In this document: positions 6,785-14,572 of the stretch, piece by piece
How positions within the stretch are numbered: the stretch's first letter is position 1
How the letters are laid out: the number at the start of each line of letters is the position of its first letter
Assembly: GCF_011045025.1 (NCBI RefSeq)
Contig: NZ_JAAKZX010000063.1
Span: forward strand, 1 to 46,876
DNA from: Streptomyces ureilyticus
Lineage (GTDB): Bacteria > Actinomycetota > Actinomycetes > Streptomycetales > Streptomycetaceae
Direction: 5' to 3'
DNA: 46,876 nucleotides
Made by a program: the position numbers and the translations under genes
Notes under the pieces: model-generated
Seen by the model: the letters and a program-made list of their open reading frames with translations, nothing else
Told to the model about the DNA's origin: nothing
Database searches by the model: none

Positions 6785-7975
6785 TCACCGCCCCTTCGGG
6801 AGGCCCAGGATCCGTTCGGCCACGATGTTCCGCTGGATCTGTGAGGTGCCGGCCGCGATGGTGTACGAGAGGGATGACAGCCGGTCCAGGGTCCATTCGG
6901 CGGCCAGGTCGAGCGACTCGGGGCCGAGGACGTCGGCGGCGGTGTCGTACAGCTCCTGCCGCGCGTGTGAGTACCTCAGTTTGAAAACCGAACCCCCGAT
7001 GCCGGGTACACCACCCGTCCTCCCCCAGTCTCGACTTCGCTCGACCGGGGGGACCCCCATGGATTCACCGACGTTCCACTGCGTGAGCCGCCACAGGGCG
7101 CGGAACTCGGCGTTCAGCCGACCGAGTCGGCGTCGCAGTACCGGATCGTCCCAGCGGCCGTTCTTGCGTGCCTCGCGGGCCAGTTCGCCCAGTACGCGAC
7201 GGCAGGCCACGACCTCGCCGACGAAAGCGGTGCCGCGTTCGAAGGAGAGGGTCACCATGGTCACGCGCCAGCCGTCGTTCTCCGGGCCCACCCGGTTGGC
7301 CACCGGCACTCGCACCTCGTCGAGGAAGACCTCCGCGAACTCGGTGGAGCCCGCGAGCGTACGCAAGGGGCGGACCGTGATCCCTGGGGCGTCCATCGGC
7401 ATCGCGAGCCAGGAGATGCCCCGGTGTTTGGGCGCCTGGGGATCCGTACGCACCAACAGCTCGCACCAGTCGGCGACTTCCGCATGGGAAGTCCAGATTT
7501 TGGACCCACTCACTACGTAGTCGTCGCCGTCCCGCCACGCGCGCGTGCGCAACGCCGCGAGGTCCGAGCCGGCGTCCGGCTCGCTGAACCCCTGGCACCA
7601 CACCTCCTCGCCGCGCAGCACGGGCGGCAGCCAGCGCGCCCGCTGCTCGGCGGTGCCCTCGGCCGCGATCGTCGGCCCGGCGTGCAACAGGCCGACGAAA
7701 TTGGCCCCTACGTAGGGGGCGCCCGCCTTTTCCGTCTCCTCCAGGAAGATCAGATGCTGGGTCGGGGTGGCTCCTTGGCCGCCCGCGTCGACGGGCCAGT
7801 GCAGGCCCGCGTACCCGGCGTCGTACAGCATGCGCTGCCAGCCGAGGTCGTACGCGCGCCGGGCCGGCCAGTCGTCGGGGGACGGCTTCGGGGGCAGCGT
7901 GGGGAGCACCTTGCCCAGCCACTCACGCAGCCGGGCGCGGAACTCCTCCTCTTCGGGCGTGTACGCGAGGTCCAT
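6785..7975 (-). CDS. acyl-CoA dehydrogenase, large subunit, with an in-frame repeat insertion
   Basis: A 396-aa acyl-CoA dehydrogenase. The FAD-domain signatures WCQGFSEPDAGSDLAAL and KIWTSHAEVADWC are clear, and the C-terminus is YTIAAGTSQIQRNIVAERILGLP. Ala replaces the medium-chain catalytic Glu (IAAG instead of IYEG), consistent with a heteromeric enzyme whose base lies in the partner. About residue 306 the chain contains MGVPPVERSRDWGR, which is the translation of a Streptomyces-type hairpin repeat (7019-7060) inserted without breaking the frame between NVGES and TGGVPGIGGSVFK. The insertion falls before a region that is normally a surface turn, so the enzyme may still fold. It lies 15 bp after the amidohydrolase gene. 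Confidence 0.88.
   Translation of the reverse strand: MDLAYTPEEEEFRARLREWLGKVLPTLPPKPSPDDWPARRAYDLGWQRMLYDAGYAGLHWPVDAGGQGATPTQHLIFLEETEKAGAPYVGANFVGLLHAGPTIAAEGTAEQRARWLPPVLRGEEVWCQGFSEPDAGSDLAALRTRAWRDGDDYVVSGSKIWTSHAEVADWCELLVRTDPQAPKHRGISWLAMPMDAPGITVRPLRTLAGSTEFAEVFLDEVRVPVANRVGPENDGWRVTMVTLSFERGTAFVGEVVACRRVLGELAREARKNGRWDDPVLRRRLGRLNAEFRALWRLTQWNVGESMGVPPVERSRDWGRTGGVPGIGGSVFKLRYSHARQELYDTAADVLGPESLDLAAEWTLDRLSSLSYTIAAGTSQIQRNIVAERILGLPKGR
7019..7060 (-). repeat. 42-bp hairpin repeat inside the acyl-CoA dehydrogenase gene
   Basis: The element reads from ATGGGGGTCCCCCC to GACTGGGGGAGG on the minus strand. Arms CCCCC (7022-7026) / GGGGG (7047-7051) and TCGA (7031-7034) / TCGA (7041-7044) fold into a hairpin. 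I recall near-identical copies as a dispersed repeat in Streptomyces genomes. Its length is exactly 14 codons with no stop in the used frame. Confidence 0.7.
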
Positions 7976-7990
7976 GACGCGTCCGCTCGT

Positions 7991-9184
7991 CTACTTGTCG
8001 AAGTCCAGGTCCAGCATGCGGATCGCGTTGCCGCGCATCAGCTTGTAGACCGTCTCGTCGTCGAGGCCCTTCACATGGTCGAGGGCGACATCCTTGGTAT
8101 GCGGGAAGGTCGAGTCGACGTGCGGATAGTCGGTCTCGAAGGTCGCGTTGTCGCGGCCGACCACGTCCAGCGAGGCGACGCCGTGCTTGTCGCGGAAGAA
8201 GCAGCAGAAGATCTGCCGGTAGTAGTACGTCGACGGGGGCTCGGGGATCAGGTCGCGCACCCCGCCCCAGGCGCGGTGCTCCTCCCAGACGTCGTCGGCG
8301 CGCTCCAGGGCGTACGGGATCCAGCCCATCTGCCCTTCGGAGTAGGCGAGCTTGAGCTGCGGGAACTTCACCAGGACGCCGCTGAACAGGAAGTCCATCA
8401 TCGAGGCCATCGCGTTGTTGAAGCTGAGCGAGGCCTGGACGGCGGGGGGCGCGTCCGGGGAGGCGGCGGGCATCTGCGAGGACGACCCGATGTGCATGTT
8501 GACGACCGTTCCGGTCTCCTGGCAGATCGCGAAGAACGGGTCCCAGTAGCCGGAGTGGATGGACGGCAGCCCCAGGTAGGTGGGGATCTCGGAGAAGGTC
8601 ACCGCCTTGACGCCGCGCGCCGCGTTCCGCTGGATCTCGGCAACCGCGAGGTCGATGTCCCACAGGGGGATGATGCACAGCGGGATGAGCCGGCCGCCGC
8701 TGCCGCCGCACCACTCCTCGACCATGAAGTCGTTGTACGCGCGCACACAGGCCAGCGCCACTTCCTTGTCGTGCGCCTCGGCGAAGGTCTGCCCGCAGAA
8801 GCGCGGGAAGGTGGGGAAGCACAGGCTGGCCTCGACGTGGTTCGCCTCCATGTCCTTGAGGCGCTCCACCGGGTCCCAGCAGCCCGGCCGCATCTCCGCG
8901 CGCGTGATGCCCTCCAGCGTCATCTCGTCGCGGCTGAAGCCGACGGCGGCGATATTGCGCTTGTACGGGAACTTGAGGTCCTCGTAGATCCACCAGTCGG
9001 TCGGCGGCCCGTCCGGGTCCATCGTGATCTGGTACTTGCCGCCCACGTACGCGAGTTCCCCGATGCCGGCGGTCAGCGGCTTCGGCCCGCGGTCCTGGTA
9101 CTTCTTCGGCAGCCAGGTCTCGAAGAGGTGCGCGGGCTCGATGACGTGGTCGTCGACGCTGATGATCCGAGGCAGTTCGGTCAT
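7991..9184 (-). CDS. amidohydrolase-family (ACMSD-like) metal-dependent hydrolase
   Basis: A 397-aa amidohydrolase-2 family protein, whose members are hydrolases or decarboxylases with a TIM-barrel metal site. The N-terminus ISVDDHVIEP (about 7-16) supplies the first ligand pair in the DxH form. Later segments include VEASLCFPTFPRFCGQ, HPxGS-like VNMHIGSSSQMP, and the C-terminal Asp region ETDYPHVDSTFPHTKD (about 350-365). I chose the ATG at 9184, with SD GGGGA, rather than a frame extension to 9274. The extension would run through the operator at 9225-9241 and has no family similarity. It is the first gene of the operon with the two acyl-CoA dehydrogenase subunits, and its substrate is unknown. 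Confidence 0.88.
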   Translation of the reverse strand: MTELPRIISVDDHVIEPAHLFETWLPKKYQDRGPKPLTAGIGELAYVGGKYQITMDPDGPPTDWWIYEDLKFPYKRNIAAVGFSRDEMTLEGITRAEMRPGCWDPVERLKDMEANHVEASLCFPTFPRFCGQTFAEAHDKEVALACVRAYNDFMVEEWCGGSGGRLIPLCIIPLWDIDLAVAEIQRNAARGVKAVTFSEIPTYLGLPSIHSGYWDPFFAICQETGTVVNMHIGSSSQMPAASPDAPPAVQASLSFNNAMASMMDFLFSGVLVKFPQLKLAYSEGQMGWIPYALERADDVWEEHRAWGGVRDLIPEPPSTYYYRQIFCCFFRDKHGVASLDVVGRDNATFETDYPHVDSTFPHTKDVALDHVKGLDDETVYKLMRGNAIRMLDLDFDK

Positions 9185-9224
9185 GGGTTCAGTCCCCTTC
9201 GGCGGGCGGGTACGAGGGCCCGTA

Positions 9225-9241
9225 TCTGATGGACCGTCAGA
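9225..9241. promoter_or_regulatory. palindromic operator, copy 3
   Basis: TCTGATGGACCGTCAGA is a 17-bp inverted repeat 41 bp before the amidohydrolase start. It is the same motif as at 3392-3408, differing at two positions. Confidence 0.7.
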
Positions 9242-9304
9242 AAGAAGGCTAGCTCCGCACCCCTGGACCGACAAGGCGGCGCGGCCTACGCTCCTGGCTA
9301 CCGA

Positions 9305-9321
9305 TCTGACTAGTCGTCAGT
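9305..9321. promoter_or_regulatory. palindromic operator, copy 4
   Basis: TCTGACTAGTCGTCAGT keeps both outer half-sites (CTGAC and GTCAG) with a divergent centre. It lies 24 bp before the CoA-ligase start, where repressor binding would block initiation. Confidence 0.6.
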
Positions 9322-9344
9322 TTTAGGCCTCTTGGGGAGCCGTC

Positions 9345-10916
9345 GTGACTGATACCGCACACGCTCTCGGTACCTCGCGCACCTTCTGGGAGCTCGTCGA
9401 ACGCCGTGCCGCGCTCACGCCCGGCCGTCCCGTCCTCCTCCAGGACGACCGCACCCTCACCTTCGAGGAGCTGCGTTCGGGAGCTGAGCGGGCGGCTGCC
9501 GGCCTGTACGGCATGGGGGTGCGCCCCGGCTCGGTCGTCGCCTGGCAGCTGCCCACGCGGATCGAGACGGTGCTGCTGGCCATGGCCCTGGCGCGGCTCG
9601 GGGCCGTACAGACGCCGGTCATCCCCTTCTACCGGGACCGTGAAGTCGCTTTCGCGCTACGGGAGTCCGAGGCCGCGTACTTCGCCGTGCCGGGCCAGTG
9701 GCGCGGCTTCGACCACACGGAGATGGCGCACCGCATCGGGGCGCGCGGCGTCTTCGAGGCGTACGACTCCCTGCCCGACGGCGATCCGGACGTCCTGCCC
9801 CCGCCGCCCTCCGACGGCGGCGAGGTGCGATGGATCTACTGGACCTCGGGCACCACCTCCGACCCCAAGGGCGTGCTGCACACGGACCGGTCACTGATCG
9901 CGGGCGGGTCGTGTCTCGCGCACGCGCTGCACCTGTCGGCGGACGACGTCGGCTCGATCGCGTTCCCCTTCGCGCACATCGGCGGCCCGGACTATCTGGT
10001 GATGCTGCTGCTGTACGGGTTCCCGGCGGTGCTCTTCGAGAAGTTCGCGCTGCCCGAGGCGCTCGAGGGGTATCGCAAGCACGGAGTGACGGTGGCGGGC
10101 GGCTCGACGGCGTTCTACTCGATGTTCCTCGCCGAGCAGCGCAAGCAGACCGGCACTCCGGTCATCCCGACGCTGCGGCTGCTCGCGGGCGGTGGGGCGC
10201 CGAAGCCGCCCGAGCTGCACCATGCCGTCGTACGCGAGTTGGGGGTCCAGCTCACGCACGGGTACGGCATGACCGAGGTACCGATGATCACGATGGGGTC
10301 GCCGGACGACACCCCGGAGGACCTCGCGACGACCGAGGGGCGGCCTCCAGAGGGCATGGAGATACGGATCGTGGACGGGGAGGTGCGGCTGCGCGGGGAG
10401 GCCGTCTGCCAGGGGTATCTGGACCCGGCGCAGACCGCCGAGGCCTTCGACGAGGACGGTTTTCTCATCACCGGGGACCTTGGGCGGCTCACGGAGAAGG
10501 GCCATCTGGTGCTCACCGGGCGCCTGAAGGACGTCATCATCCGCAAAGGCGAGAACATCTCGGCCAAGGAGATCGAGGATTTGCTGCACCGGCATCCGGA
10601 CGTCGGCGACGCCGCGGTGATCGGGCTGCCGGACGCCGAGCGCGGGGAACGGGTCTGTGCCGTGATCGAGGCGGTCGAACAGCCGTCGGGGGCTTCGGCG
10701 TTGACACTGGAGACGGTGACTTCGTATCTCCGCGCGGAAGGGCTGTCCGTGCACAAGCTGCCAGAGCAGTTGGAGGTGGTGGACGCCCTTCCGCGCAATG
10801 AGACGCTGCGGAAGGTCCTCAAGTACAAGCTGAGGGAGCGTTTTTCGGGGTCTACAGGGGCCGCATCAGGTAATACGGCCTCTACGAAGGCGTCGAAAAC
10901 TACTCCGGCACCGTGA
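9345..10916 (+). CDS. AMP-forming acyl/aryl-CoA ligase
   Basis: A 523-aa class I adenylate-forming enzyme that would activate a carboxylate to its CoA thioester. The ATP/AMP motifs are visible: the A3 loop YWTSGTTSDPKGVLHTDRS (about 165-183), GYGMTEVPM (about 306), GDLGRLTEKGHLVLTGRLKDVI (about 373-394) with the hinge Asp/Arg, and the C-terminal catalytic Lys region NETLRKVLKYKLRERF (about 485-500). The GTG start has SD GGGGAG 6 nt upstream. It is divergent from the amidohydrolase operon and shares its operators, which makes it the likely entry step of the pathway. The 3' end overlaps the convergent EF-hand gene by 17 bp. Confidence 0.92.
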   Translation: MTDTAHALGTSRTFWELVERRAALTPGRPVLLQDDRTLTFEELRSGAERAAAGLYGMGVRPGSVVAWQLPTRIETVLLAMALARLGAVQTPVIPFYRDREVAFALRESEAAYFAVPGQWRGFDHTEMAHRIGARGVFEAYDSLPDGDPDVLPPPPSDGGEVRWIYWTSGTTSDPKGVLHTDRSLIAGGSCLAHALHLSADDVGSIAFPFAHIGGPDYLVMLLLYGFPAVLFEKFALPEALEGYRKHGVTVAGGSTAFYSMFLAEQRKQTGTPVIPTLRLLAGGGAPKPPELHHAVVRELGVQLTHGYGMTEVPMITMGSPDDTPEDLATTEGRPPEGMEIRIVDGEVRLRGEAVCQGYLDPAQTAEAFDEDGFLITGDLGRLTEKGHLVLTGRLKDVIIRKGENISAKEIEDLLHRHPDVGDAAVIGLPDAERGERVCAVIEAVEQPSGASALTLETVTSYLRAEGLSVHKLPEQLEVVDALPRNETLRKVLKYKLRERFSGSTGAASGNTASTKASKTTPAP

Positions 10917-11412
10917 AGTAGCGGGCGAAAGCGGTCACGATCTCCGGCTCGGTGATGCGGCCGTCGGCGTCCGCGTCGAGGGCGCCGGCCGCGGTGGTGG
11001 CGATGTCGTCGGGTACTCCGAGGACCTTGAGGACGCGCGCGGTCTCGTCGACCGTCATCGCGCCGTCCTGGTCGCTGTCGGCCACGGCGAGTGCCGCGTG
11101 GAGGAACGGGCGGGCGATGTCGGCGAACCGGTCCGGGTTGTCGCGCAGCCGCTTGACGGCGCCGTTCACGAACTCCTCGCGGGTGATCCGCTGGTCGCCG
11201 TCCCGGTCGGCTATCCCGGCCATGCCCTGCCAGAAGGCCTCCGCGCCGATGTAGAGGGCCTGCCCTCTGTCGGACCGGGCCGTCGTATCGAACTCGGCGA
11301 GCAGCTTCTTGGCCGCGCCGCTGAAGTCCTCGCGGTCGATATAGCCGTTGCCGTCCTGGTCGAAGGTGGCGAACCGGGCGGCGATCCGTCGCTCGTACTC
11401 GGTGCTGACCAT
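10900..11412 (-). CDS. EF-hand calcium-binding protein (calerythrin/sarcoplasmic type)
   Basis: A 170-aa soluble protein with four EF-hand loops: DQDGNGYIDREDF (about 18-30), DRDGDQRITREEF (about 69-81), DSDQDGAMTVDE (about 113-124) and DADADGRITEPE (about 147-158). Length and spacing match calerythrin-like actinobacterial calcium sensors or buffers. No signal peptide or membrane segment is visible. The start at 11412 lacks a clear ribosome-binding site (an A-run precedes it), so the mRNA may be nearly leaderless. The gene converges on and overlaps the CoA-ligase gene. It lies beside the sigma/anti-sigma group, but no direct link is visible. Confidence 0.9.
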   Translation of the reverse strand: MVSTEYERRIAARFATFDQDGNGYIDREDFSGAAKKLLAEFDTTARSDRGQALYIGAEAFWQGMAGIADRDGDQRITREEFVNGAVKRLRDNPDRFADIARPFLHAALAVADSDQDGAMTVDETARVLKVLGVPDDIATTAAGALDADADGRITEPEIVTAFARYFTVPE

Positions 11413-11637
11413 GTTTTTTCAGGCCGCCTTACACATCAGATGGGGTGCGTCTGGCAGGGAGCGTACGACGCCGGGCGCTCCTGGGGAGCGGAAAACGACG
11501 CTTGTGCCAAGGACGGGGGAATTCCGCGACAACGCCGTGGCGAAGTCGCAAGGGCGATATTTCAGGGGCAGTCGGCGTTTGCGCGTGACGAAGATCACGC
11601 CGACAGAAAGCGTCCTCGGGGATCGGTCCGAAGGTGC

Positions 11638-12012
11638 TCAGGCCGACAGGGGGCTCGACTCGTCGTCCACGGCCGCGTCGACGTCCGGGTAGACATCGAA
11701 GAGGCGGCGGACGCCGAGGGCGCCCAGGACGCGGTTGACGTGCGAACCGTCCACGGCTCCCTGAGCGGGGAGGATGAGACGGAGCTCGCCCTGGCAGGAG
11801 CGGATCAGCCGGCGGGTGGCTATCAGTACGCCGACGCCGCTGGAATCGCAGAACAGCACTCCGGAAAGGTCGACCACGAGGCTGCGGCGGCCGTCGGCCA
11901 CGGCGTCGTGCACCCGCTGTCGAAGTACCGGTGACGTCACCAGATCCATCTCGCCGGACACCTGGAGCACGGCCCAGCCGCCCTGCTCGCCGTCGGTCAC
12001 CCTGAGCGTCAC
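11638..12012 (-). CDS. STAS-domain anti-sigma factor antagonist (BldG/RsbV-like)
   Basis: A 124-aa STAS protein of the usual size. The phosphorylation site reads FCDSSGVGVL (about residues 57-66), where the Ser in DSSG is the predicted kinase target. The upstream strand LVVDLSGV and the helix LIATRRLIRSC fit the fold. The GTG at 12012, with SD GAGGGAGAGG, starts right at the domain (VTLRVTDGEQGG). A 60-residue N-terminal extension in the same frame is Gly/Ser-rich, has no family support and was rejected. It is transcribed away from the ECF sigma gene. Its partner kinase could be any RsbW-like ATPase, including the one at 4856-5413. Confidence 0.88.
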   Translation of the reverse strand: MTLRVTDGEQGGWAVLQVSGEMDLVTSPVLRQRVHDAVADGRRSLVVDLSGVLFCDSSGVGVLIATRRLIRSCQGELRLILPAQGAVDGSHVNRVLGALGVRRLFDVYPDVDAAVDDESSPLSA

Positions 12013-12475
12013 GCGCCTGCCTCTCCCTCGACGATGCTGACCTCGAACCGGGCCCTGGACCGGGCCCCGAAAGGTCCCTGTAGACCCCGTAGATCCCGAC
12101 AGGCCCTCAGAGGCCAGGGGGACGGAAGCGGAAGTGTTTCCTACACTTCCCTGGGTGCGCGGCTGCCCCACCTTCGCTCCGTGAAACACCCGGATCCTGA
12201 ATTGAATTGCGCCCCAGGCGTCCCCGATTCGGTCGTACGCGGTCTACTTCGATCCTGTCTGATCAGAAGCAGAAAGGGTAGGCGCATGCACAGCGTGAGG
12301 AGAGCACTACCATCCGCGGCTCTCTCAGGAGCGCGCATTGCCGTAAAGGGACGTGCGCCGTCAGGGCCGACGGCTACATTCGGGAAGATGCCGGGAACGA
12401 GGATCCGACGAGGTCCGACGGGAATCCGGTGAACAAGGGACAGGTGCCGGGCACGACCGGGGGTGAGGGGGCCGC
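12013..12475. other. divergent promoter region between STAS and sigma genes
   Basis: 463 bp. It contains an AT-richer patch (about 12196-12212). A possible 48-codon frame (12286-12432) has an AAAGGG ribosome-binding site but unbiased codon use. No known riboswitch is recognised. Confidence 0.4.
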
Positions 12476-13054
12476 ATGGCCGACAGGGACGCGCCGCCCC
12501 GCTGGGACCGCAAGATGCAGCAGCGGCTCGCACGGGGGGAGGCTGCCGCACTCGGTGAGCTTTACGACCGTTTCTCTTCACTTGTGCACGCACTTGCCTA
12601 TCGCGTGCTCAGTGACGAACACGCCGCCGACAGCATCACCCGCGAGGTGTTCGCCCACGCCTGGGAGAACCCGGACGCGTACGACCCCAGGCAGGGCCCC
12701 CTCCGCTCCTGGATCGCCACGCTGACCCACCGGCTCGCCGTGCGGCGCCTGCGGCAGACCGAGGCCGCCGCGCTGGCCGAGGGCGGCCCGGGCAGCGCGG
12801 AGGAGGTGGAGCGCAGGGTGCGCCGCGCCTCGGTGGCCGCCCGCGCCGACTACATCGTCACGGCGATGCCCGCCCCGCTGCGCGCGGCCCTGGACCTGGC
12901 GTACGTACAGCGCCGCGACTACCGCCAGGCCGCCGCCGACCTGGACGTCACCGAGGACGAGGCCCGCCGCCGGCTCCGTCTCGGCCTCCAGCTGCTGGCC
13001 ACCGCCCACGACAGCGGACCGTCCGAGGCGCCCGACGACGGGGGTGGACGGTGA
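12476..13054 (+). CDS. ECF-type RNA polymerase sigma factor
   Basis: A 192-aa sigma-70-family factor. Region 2 spans about 20-85 (LGELYDRFSSLVHALAYRVLSDEHAADSI, then FAHAWENPDAYDPRQGPLRSWI). Region 4 spans about 125-175 (ALDLAYVQRRDYRQAAADLDVTEDEARRRLRLGL), a divergent helix-turn-helix where most ECFs read GxSxxEIA. The ATG is preceded by GGTGAGGGGG. The stop overlaps the anti-sigma start as GTGA, so the two are translationally coupled and probably made in fixed ratio. Target promoters and the inducing signal are not evident. Confidence 0.9.
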   Translation: MADRDAPPRWDRKMQQRLARGEAAALGELYDRFSSLVHALAYRVLSDEHAADSITREVFAHAWENPDAYDPRQGPLRSWIATLTHRLAVRRLRQTEAAALAEGGPGSAEEVERRVRRASVAARADYIVTAMPAPLRAALDLAYVQRRDYRQAAADLDVTEDEARRRLRLGLQLLATAHDSGPSEAPDDGGGR

Positions 13055-14529
13055 GCGACGCGGACCACTTCGGGGCGTACGACGGGGACGACGGAGAAGA
13101 GAAGGGCGACGCGCAGGCCGCGCACGGGGAGCACGCGGAATCGGAGGGGGAGCACCGCGGTCCTGTGGGTGCCCAGGGCAACGGCCCGCCCGGCCAGGAC
13201 GGCGTGGACGGCGTGGACGGACCAGCCGGCCCGGACGGCGGGGGCAGCGCGGGCGGATCACCTGGCCGGGACGGTGGGCACGGACCGCAAAGGCCGGGGG
13301 GCGACTCCAAGGGACCCGGCAGCCGTCAAGAGCCCGGAGGGCCGCTGCCCATCCCCATGCCGCGTTCCTCCGTGGAGGACACCGGGCTGCCGCTGCCCGA
13401 TCCGCCGCCGGCGCCGCTGCTGCTCGAGCACCGGGTGTTGCAGTCGCTGCTCGGCGCCTGGGCGCTGGCCGCGTGCTCCCCGGAGGAGACGGCAGCCGTG
13501 GAGGATCACCTCGGCCTCTGCGGGGCCTGCGCCGACGAGGCGCTGCGGCTGCGCGAGGCCGTCGGGCTGCTGCACAAGCCGGAGAGCCTCGACTTGGACC
13601 CGCGGCTGCGCTGCCGGGTCCTCGAAGGCTGCCTCGAGCGACGCCCGCCCCGCATCCCGGTGCCGGACTGGGCGGTCCCGTACGACGCGGAGGCCGCCCG
13701 GCTCGACGCGCTGCTCCAGGACTTCGGCGACGCCGAGTGGCACGCGCCCGTACGGCTGCACTGGTTCGAGCGCGACAAGGCCACGAGCCGGCGTACGACC
13801 GTCGCCAAGGTCATCGCCCACCTGCTGGCCGTCGACGGCCTCGTCGCCGTCGCCCTCGGTCTCGACGACCCGCTCGGCGACATCACCGCGCACGCGCAGA
13901 CCCCGGCGGGCCGCACCGAGGCCTTCTGGCGCGAGGCGCACTTCCCGCACACCCGGTCCGTACGGGGACCCTGGCGCGAGCAGAGTCACAACCTCGTGCG
14001 TACGGTGTCGTTCGCGGGCGGACGTTCCGGGCAACTGTCCGTGCCGTACGGCGACTTCGAGCTGCCGCTGCGGGACGCGATGCTGGACCGGGCCTTCGAG
14101 TGCTGGATGCACGCCGGGGACATCGCGGACGCCGTGGACTATCCGTACGAGCCGCCCGCCCCTCGGCAGCTGCACCGGATCATCGAACTCGGCGCCCGCA
14201 AGCTGTCCCACACGCTGGCCGCCCGCCGTCAAGCGGGCCTCGCGGGGCCCGGCCGCGCGCGGCATCTCGTGCCGGCCGGTGCGCCGGGCCGCAGCCTGCG
14301 CCTGGAGATCGAGGGCTCCGGTGGCGGCGAGTGGCTCATCCCGCTCGACTCCCCCGGCGCGCTGGCGTCCGCCGACCTCGAAGTGGCCCATGTGGCGCTG
14401 GACGGCGTCGAGTTCTGCCGACTGGCGGCCGGCCATGTCTCACCGCTGGAGGCGGCTGCCGGGCAGAACGGCGACCGGGAGGCGATCAGGGACGTACTGT
14501 TCGCGGCGGCTTCGCTGAGCCGGATGTAG
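13051..14529 (+). CDS. zinc-binding anti-sigma factor fused to a mycothiol-isomerase-like domain
   Basis: A 492-aa protein coupled to the sigma gene. Residues about 1-110 are acidic, Gly/Asp/Pro-rich and collagen-like (GPPGQDGVDGVDGPAGPDGG). At about 145-160 is a ZAS signature, HLGLCGACADEA (H-x3-C-x2-C), typical of zinc anti-sigma factors that release sigma on thiol oxidation. Residues about 215-380 form a DinB/MDMPI domain (VIAHLLAVDGLVAVALG and WMHAGDIADAVDYP) with His/Asp positions usual for metal binding in mycothiol-dependent enzymes. No transmembrane segment is seen, so it is cytoplasmic. I infer a thiol or mycothiol redox sensor. A catalytic role for the second domain is unproven. Confidence 0.85.
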   Translation: MSDADHFGAYDGDDGEEKGDAQAAHGEHAESEGEHRGPVGAQGNGPPGQDGVDGVDGPAGPDGGGSAGGSPGRDGGHGPQRPGGDSKGPGSRQEPGGPLPIPMPRSSVEDTGLPLPDPPPAPLLLEHRVLQSLLGAWALAACSPEETAAVEDHLGLCGACADEALRLREAVGLLHKPESLDLDPRLRCRVLEGCLERRPPRIPVPDWAVPYDAEAARLDALLQDFGDAEWHAPVRLHWFERDKATSRRTTVAKVIAHLLAVDGLVAVALGLDDPLGDITAHAQTPAGRTEAFWREAHFPHTRSVRGPWREQSHNLVRTVSFAGGRSGQLSVPYGDFELPLRDAMLDRAFECWMHAGDIADAVDYPYEPPAPRQLHRIIELGARKLSHTLAARRQAGLAGPGRARHLVPAGAPGRSLRLEIEGSGGGEWLIPLDSPGALASADLEVAHVALDGVEFCRLAAGHVSPLEAAAGQNGDREAIRDVLFAAASLSRM

Positions 14530-14572
14530 GGCCCCTTCCAGGTTCCCCGCCCGCGGCTCGGGGCACGTTCGG

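Noticed and set aside
9185..9274. N-terminal extension of the amidohydrolase to 9274
   Set aside because: It would translate through the operator at 9225-9241, lacks a ribosome-binding site and has no family similarity; the ATG at 9184 has a good SD.
12286..12432. A 48-codon ORF (MHSVRRALPSAALSG...) upstream of the ECF sigma gene with AAAGGG before it
   Set aside because: Third positions are not GC-biased and many rare codons (AGG, AGA, CTA) occur, so coding is not supported.
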